Positions 5,532-9,723 of a stretch of 9,723 nt of DNA are shown here, in pieces (within the stretch, counting starts at the first letter, position 1; each line of letters opens with the position of its first letter). The position numbers were made by a program, and so were the translations under genes. The stretch comes from Bacteroidota bacterium (GTDB taxonomy: Bacteria > Bacteroidota > Bacteroidia > Bacteroidales > CAJPTX01): NCBI GenBank assembly GCA_002748015.1, contig PDRH01000029.1:1-9723 (forward strand), read 5' to 3'. Under the pieces are notes generated by a model. The model had not been told where the DNA came from and ran no database searches. It saw only the letters and a program-made list of their open reading frames with translations.

Positions 5532-7721
5532 ATGCAATATCGTGAGGATGTACCGCTAATTAGTCAGCTCAGCAAGTGGTTCGGATTCGATGCCTTCAAG
5601 GGGAATCAGGAGGCCATAATCCGGAATCTGCTGCAGGGGCATGATACCTTCGTGCTGATGCCTACCGGTGGTGGGAAATCCCTCTGCTACCAGCTGCCAG
5701 CCCTTATACTGGATGGGGTGGCCATCGTGGTTTCACCGCTCATTGCGCTGATGAAGAACCAGGTAGATCTCATGCGGGGCTATAGCGAGAAGGACGGGAT
5801 AGCCCACTTCCTCAACTCCTCCCTCAACCGGAAGCAGATTGCGCAGGTCAAGTCCGATATAAGCTCCGGCAAGACCAAGCTTCTCTACGTTGCGCCCGAA
5901 TCCCTCAACAAGGAGGACAACATAGAGTTCCTCCGTACGGTTAGCATCTCATTCTACGCCATTGATGAGGCGCACTGCATCTCGGAGTGGGGGCATGACT
6001 TCCGCCCGGAGTACCGCCGCCTACGCCAGATAATCAACGAAATTGGTCAGGCTCCAGTCATTGCGCTCACAGCCACTGCAACCCCCAAGGTGCAGAGCGA
6101 TATCCAGAAGAACCTCGGCATGGCCGATGCGACGCTCTTCAAGTCCTCCTTCAACCGCCCCAACCTCTACTACGAGGTGCGTCCGAAGGCGAATGCGACC
6201 CGTGATATCCTTACCTACATAAAGGATAATCCCGGCAAGTCGGGCATCATCTACTGCCTGAGCCGCAAGAAGGTTGAGCAGATGGCGGAGGTGCTGCAGG
6301 TCAACGGCGTGCGTGCCCTGCCCTACCATGCGGGCATGGATCCTGCCACCCGGGGTAAGCACCAGGATGCCTTCCTGCAGGAAGAGGTGGAGGTCATCGT
6401 GGCTACCATCGCCTTCGGCATGGGTATAGACAAGCCGGATGTTCGCTACGTCATACACTACGACATGCCCAAGAGCCTCGAGGGCTACTACCAGGAGACT
6501 GGTCGGGCAGGGCGAGATGGCGGAGAGGGGCGTTGCATCGCTTTCTACTCCAAGAAGGATATGCATCGTCTCGAGCATTTCATGCAGAACAAGAGCATAT
6601 CCGAGCAGGAAATTGGAAAGCAGCTGCTCCTGGATACGGTGCACTACGCCCAGGGGGGTGATTGCCGTCGCGTTATGCTCTTGCAGTACTTCGGTGAGCG
6701 ATACGAGAAGGGCAACTGCGGTACTTGCGATAACTGCAATCAACCTCAGGAGCGCTTTGATGGCGAGCCGGATTTGCTGGCGGTGCTTAACCTCCTCCAG
6801 AAGATCGGGGATGGCTTCAGGGGGGCACACCTCCTGCATATTCTCATGGGCGAGGAGACGCCGGATACCAAGCTCTACGAGAATGAGAAGCTTCCGGAGT
6901 TCGGCTCAGGTAGCCAGAAGGGCAAGGACCATTGGGATTGCGTTATTCGTCAGGCCGTCGTCCACGACTTCATCATGAAGGACATACAGCAGTATGGTCA
7001 GCTCTACCTGACCGATAAGGGAAGGGCCTTCATAAGCGACCCGTACTCCATACGCCTGGTAAAAGACCACAAGTACGACCAGACGGAGAAGATAGAGACC
7101 GGCGTGGTGCCAGAGGCAGGGGCTGTGGACAATACGCTCTTCAGCATGCTGAAGAACCTCTGCCAGGATGAGGCCAAGAAGCGTAACATCCCCCCATTCG
7201 TTATCTTCCAGGATGCATCCCTCCAGGAGATGACCATCCACTACCCAACTAAGATAGACGACCTCCAGTACATCTCTGGTGTCAGCATGGGGAAGGCGCG
7301 GCGCTACGGGAAGCCCTTCGTAGAGCTGATCAAGCAGTACGTAGAGGACAACGACATCATCCCGGTGTCTGATATGGTTGTCAAGGTTGTACCTAAGCGC
7401 TCGCAGCTGAAGCTTCAGCTCATCAGCAGCATAGACCGGAAGATGAACCTTGAGGACATCGCCGAAATGCGCCAGATAGACATGGATGAGCTGCTCCATG
7501 AGATAGAGCAGCTCGTCAGCGCGGGCACCAAGCTCGACATAGGCTATTACGTCGACGAGAACGTGGAGGACGATATACAGGAGGACGTGTACGACTACTT
7601 CAAGAACGATGCTGAGAGCGACTCGCTCGAGGAGGCCCAGCGGGCGCTCAAGGACATGGACGTAACCGAAGAGGAGCTGCGCCTCGTCCGCATACGCTTC
7701 ATCTCCGAGATGGCTAACTAG
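5532..7721 (+). CDS. recQ: ATP-dependent 3'-5' DNA helicase RecQ
   Basis: The product is 729 residues from the ATG at 5532. RecQ unwinds DNA at stalled or broken forks in the RecF recombination pathway. All helicase motifs are visible: Walker A TGGGKS (45-50), motif Ia VVSPLIALMKNQV, Walker B DEAH (145-148) followed by the RecQ-specific aromatic loop CISEWGHDFRPEY, motif III ALTATATPKVQ, motif IV GIIYCLSRKKVEQM, motif V VIVATIAFGMGIDKPDV and motif VI QETGRAGRDG (321-330). A zinc-binding RQC region follows (C378, then CGTCDNC with C396, C399, C402) and a winged helix. An HRDC-like domain lies at about 530-610 (LQYISGVSMGKARRYGKPFV), then an extra helix-turn-helix and acidic tail to the end, an extension beyond the about 610-residue E. 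coli form but usual in Bacteroidota. A TTG at 5502 would add ten residues, but it overlaps the -7-like box. Confidence 0.97.
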   Translation: MQYREDVPLISQLSKWFGFDAFKGNQEAIIRNLLQGHDTFVLMPTGGGKSLCYQLPALILDGVAIVVSPLIALMKNQVDLMRGYSEKDGIAHFLNSSLNRKQIAQVKSDISSGKTKLLYVAPESLNKEDNIEFLRTVSISFYAIDEAHCISEWGHDFRPEYRRLRQIINEIGQAPVIALTATATPKVQSDIQKNLGMADATLFKSSFNRPNLYYEVRPKANATRDILTYIKDNPGKSGIIYCLSRKKVEQMAEVLQVNGVRALPYHAGMDPATRGKHQDAFLQEEVEVIVATIAFGMGIDKPDVRYVIHYDMPKSLEGYYQETGRAGRDGGEGRCIAFYSKKDMHRLEHFMQNKSISEQEIGKQLLLDTVHYAQGGDCRRVMLLQYFGERYEKGNCGTCDNCNQPQERFDGEPDLLAVLNLLQKIGDGFRGAHLLHILMGEETPDTKLYENEKLPEFGSGSQKGKDHWDCVIRQAVVHDFIMKDIQQYGQLYLTDKGRAFISDPYSIRLVKDHKYDQTEKIETGVVPEAGAVDNTLFSMLKNLCQDEAKKRNIPPFVIFQDASLQEMTIHYPTKIDDLQYISGVSMGKARRYGKPFVELIKQYVEDNDIIPVSDMVVKVVPKRSQLKLQLISSIDRKMNLEDIAEMRQIDMDELLHEIEQLVSAGTKLDIGYYVDENVEDDIQEDVYDYFKNDAESDSLEEAQRALKDMDVTEEELRLVRIRFISEMAN

Positions 7722-7746
7722 CTAGGGGGGGATTCTAGGCTTAGAC

Positions 7747-7753
7747 GAGGAGG
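7747..7753 (+). promoter_or_regulatory. Strong Shine-Dalgarno sequence before the restriction-modification gene
   Basis: GAGGAGG at 7747-7753 lies 6 nt before the ATG at 7760. None of the other genes here has such a site, which is normal for Bacteroidota. It fixes the start of this gene and may hint at a different evolutionary origin or a need for strong translation. Confidence 0.6.
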
Positions 7754-7759
7754 ATACGG

Positions 7760-9694
7760 ATGGCGAGAAAAGAGATAAACACGGACTTCTGGGTAAAGGC
7801 TCTTTTAGACCAGGCGGGTATCGAGCTGTCTGCCCAGGGGTGTAATATACGGGAGGTGGAGGAGGCGCTCAAGACGGCTTCAAAGGCTGGAACGGGTAGG
7901 CAGGGGTATCCCGAGTTCTGTGGGCTTGTGCGGGGCGATTTTCTCATTGTTATAGAGGATAAGGCGGACATTGTCCAGCATCTGCTGCAGGATGCTACGG
8001 GGGGAATAGACCAAGGGCTAAGCGCAGTGCAGGGCTACGCTATGAATGGTGCCCTATTCTATGGTCTCCATCTCCAGCGCCATACTGGCTACAAGAAAAT
8101 CTTTGCCCTCGGGATATCGGGTACTGAGAAGCGCCATAGGATAAGCCCCATTTTTGTACGTGAGGATGGTAGCTATCAGATACTACCCGAGCTCAGCACC
8201 CTCATATCCTTCTCCGACCAGAACATCCAGGAGTACTACGAACGGGAGGTGCTTGGCCAGCGTACCGATGGGGAGAAGACCACTGCCGAGATACTCCGCG
8301 AGGCGCAGCAGCTGCATGAGGATCTACGAAACTACGGGAGCATACAGGATAAGGATAAGCCCCTGATAGTCTCGGGTATCCTACTCGCCCTGCGCGAGAT
8401 GGAGTCCGGGGGATTTAGCATAGCCATGCTCACCGGTGATCAGCAGGGGCGAACGGATGGGCAGAAGCTCTACGATGCCATAGAGGCCAACCTCAGGAGG
8501 GCAAGGGTCGCTCCCCAGACCAAGCTGGAGCTCGTGTTGCAACAGTTCACCGTTATCCGCGATACCAAGGTCATCAACTTGGTGAATACTACCCTCGGGA
8601 AAACGCCCCTCCGCCACTTCACGGAGTTCATCTACGATAGTATATACATGAGCATACGCTATGTCCAGTCGGCCGAGGACTACGTTGGGCGCTTCTACGG
8701 CGAGTTCATGTCCTACTCCGGCTGCGATGGGCAGTCCCTGGGGATAATACTCACCCCCAAGCACATCACCGAGCTCTTCTGCCAACTAGCTAGGCTTCAA
8801 CCAACGGACACTGTTCTCGACCCCTGCTGCGGAACGGCCGGCTTCCTCATCGCCGCGATGCACCACATGCTCCTGCAGGCTGAAAACGACACCGAGCGGA
8901 AGGAAATCCGCCAGGATCGCCTCCACGGTATAGAGCTCCAGCCCCACATGTTTACCATCGCCACCACCAACATGATACTGCGGGGCGACGGGAAGAGTAA
9001 CCTCATCAACGACGACTTCTTCCGCCAGGAGTCCGATCAGCTGCAGCTTCAAGGCTATAGCGTGGGCATGATGAACCCGCCCTACGCCCAGGGGTCCAAG
9101 CAGAATCCCACCCTGTACGAGATCAGCTTCACCGAGCATCTGCTGGACTCCATATGCCCGGGTGGAAGGGGGCTGGTGATACTCCCCCAGTCCTCCATGA
9201 CCGGCAAAACCCGGGAGGAGCGAGCAATCAAGGCTAACATCCTTAAGAAGCATACCCTGGAGGGCGTAATAACCCTCAACCGCGATACCTTCTACGGCGT
9301 GGGTACGAACCCCTGCATTGCCATATTCACCGCCGGAGAGCCGCATAACTTCAAGGAGAAGCAGTGCCGCTTCATCAACTTCGAGGATGATGGCTACAGG
9401 GTGGCCAAGCACGTGGGTCTGGTGGAAACGAGCGCGGCCAAGGACAGGCAGCAGTACCTGCTCGATGTGTGGGAGGGTAGGCAGACCCAGTACGAGAGTC
9501 GTTTCTGCGTGGAGACTACCATAGAGGCGGGCGATGAGTGGTTGCACGCCTTCTACTACTTCAACGATGAGATACCCAGCGAGGAGGACTTCCGAAGAAC
9601 CATGGCGGACTATCTAACCTTCAAGTTCGAGATGCTGGCCCAGGGGAGGGGAGACCTATTCGCTGACGAGCTTAAGGAGAATCGCAATGGGTAG
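7760..9694 (+). CDS. BcgI-like bifunctional restriction-modification subunit: N-terminal nuclease fused to N6-adenine methyltransferase
   Basis: The product is 644 residues, close to the BcgI A subunit in size and plan. Residues about 1-160 form a PD-(D/E)XK-type nuclease domain: P51-E52 in GYPEFCGL, then the E66-x-K68 strand FLIVIEDKAD, then QGYAMNGALFYGL. Residues about 160-320 are the helical connector seen in HsdM-like proteins. The methyltransferase follows: motif X ILTPKHITELFCQL (330-343), SAM-binding motif I VLDPCCGTAGFLIAA (352-366), and catalytic motif IV NPPY (439-442), the gamma-class N6-adenine signature. Both active sites look intact. In BcgI-type (type IIB) systems this subunit needs a separate specificity subunit for both cutting and methylation; a likely one begins inside this gene's last codons (8-nt overlap). 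It lies 38 nt after recQ on the same strand. A standalone type I HsdM is less likely because of the N-terminal nuclease. The nuclease assignment rests on motif reading only. Confidence 0.9.
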   Translation: MARKEINTDFWVKALLDQAGIELSAQGCNIREVEEALKTASKAGTGRQGYPEFCGLVRGDFLIVIEDKADIVQHLLQDATGGIDQGLSAVQGYAMNGALFYGLHLQRHTGYKKIFALGISGTEKRHRISPIFVREDGSYQILPELSTLISFSDQNIQEYYEREVLGQRTDGEKTTAEILREAQQLHEDLRNYGSIQDKDKPLIVSGILLALREMESGGFSIAMLTGDQQGRTDGQKLYDAIEANLRRARVAPQTKLELVLQQFTVIRDTKVINLVNTTLGKTPLRHFTEFIYDSIYMSIRYVQSAEDYVGRFYGEFMSYSGCDGQSLGIILTPKHITELFCQLARLQPTDTVLDPCCGTAGFLIAAMHHMLLQAENDTERKEIRQDRLHGIELQPHMFTIATTNMILRGDGKSNLINDDFFRQESDQLQLQGYSVGMMNPPYAQGSKQNPTLYEISFTEHLLDSICPGGRGLVILPQSSMTGKTREERAIKANILKKHTLEGVITLNRDTFYGVGTNPCIAIFTAGEPHNFKEKQCRFINFEDDGYRVAKHVGLVETSAAKDRQQYLLDVWEGRQTQYESRFCVETTIEAGDEWLHAFYYFNDEIPSEEDFRRTMADYLTFKFEMLAQGRGDLFADELKENRNG

Positions 9695-9723
9695 GGTTAG
9701 CCTAGAGGATAGGGAATGGGGGG
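9687..9723 (+). CDS. Start of a probable restriction-modification specificity (S) subunit, cut by the window end
   Basis: An ATG at 9687 lies in the final codons of the restriction-modification gene, overlapping it by 8 nt (stop at 9692-9694) in another frame, and stays open to the edge as MGRVSLEDREWG. The 'L-x-x-R-E-W' pattern near the N-terminus is common at the start of specificity subunits that partner BcgI-like and HsdM-like proteins (they often continue into an F-x-I-G-D-x-F segment). The overlap predicts translational coupling, which would balance the two subunits. Only 12 residues are visible, so the call rests mainly on context. Confidence 0.65.
   Translation, partial: MGRVSLEDREWG

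Noticed and set aside
6021..6839. Minus-strand open frame of 272 codons inside recQ
   Set aside because: It is antisense to motif-bearing helicase sequence; the leucine/valine/histidine-rich product is typical of an antisense shadow.
8786..9547. Minus-strand open frame of 253 codons inside the restriction-modification gene
   Set aside because: It lies opposite the methyltransferase motifs and has no recognisable features of its own.

Overview
The window looks like chromosomal DNA from a member of the Bacteroidota, probably Bacteroidales. The evidence is a RecQ of about 730 residues with the extra C-terminal helix-turn-helix region common in that phylum, an Rpn/PDDEXK_2 'nuclease family transposase', lipoproteins and secreted proteins, start codons mostly without Shine-Dalgarno sequences, and several TAnnTTTG elements (the Bacteroides-type -7 box). 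The species cannot be named from the sequence. There are no RNA genes, CRISPR arrays or complete insertion sequences that I can support.

Layout. (1) 1-2653 is a cell-envelope island. It holds the 3' end of a beta-propeller (PD40-like) protein, a secreted discoidin/NADase-type glycan-binding-domain protein, a decayed fragment of a second copy of that discoidin gene, and a lipoprotein whose C-terminal half is paralogous to the first, truncated gene. The order propeller / discoidin / discoidin remnant / propeller implies that a two-gene module was tandemly duplicated and one copy partly deleted. (2) 2654-3583 has no intact gene of any size. It contains a 13-bp-stem terminator, a G/C-run hairpin, a minus-strand small lipoprotein gene apparently broken by one extra base in its signal peptide, and candidate plus-strand promoter elements. 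(3) 3584-4684 is an Rpn-family PD-(D/E)XK protein with a repeat-built coiled-coil tail. (4) 4861-5322 is a low-molecular-weight protein-tyrosine phosphatase. The 176-bp gap before it holds no gene. The gap after it (5323-5531) holds a 9-bp inverted repeat and a -7-like element that helps choose the recQ start. (5) 5532-7721 is recQ. (6) 7760-9694 is a bifunctional restriction-modification protein of the BcgI type, with an N-terminal PD-(D/E)XK nuclease fused to an HsdM-like N6-adenine methyltransferase. It overlaps by 8 nt the start of a likely specificity-subunit gene that runs off the window.

How the genes work together. The envelope genes probably act as a pair in surface or periplasmic carbohydrate or protein binding (inference). 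The restriction-modification genes should form one translationally coupled unit. They lie only 38 nt downstream of recQ in the same direction, so they may share its transcript. The Rpn gene and the phosphatase look like separate single-gene units. The features most worth a second look are the duplicated and decaying envelope module, the one-base lesion in the minus-strand lipoprotein, and the BcgI-like system next to recQ.
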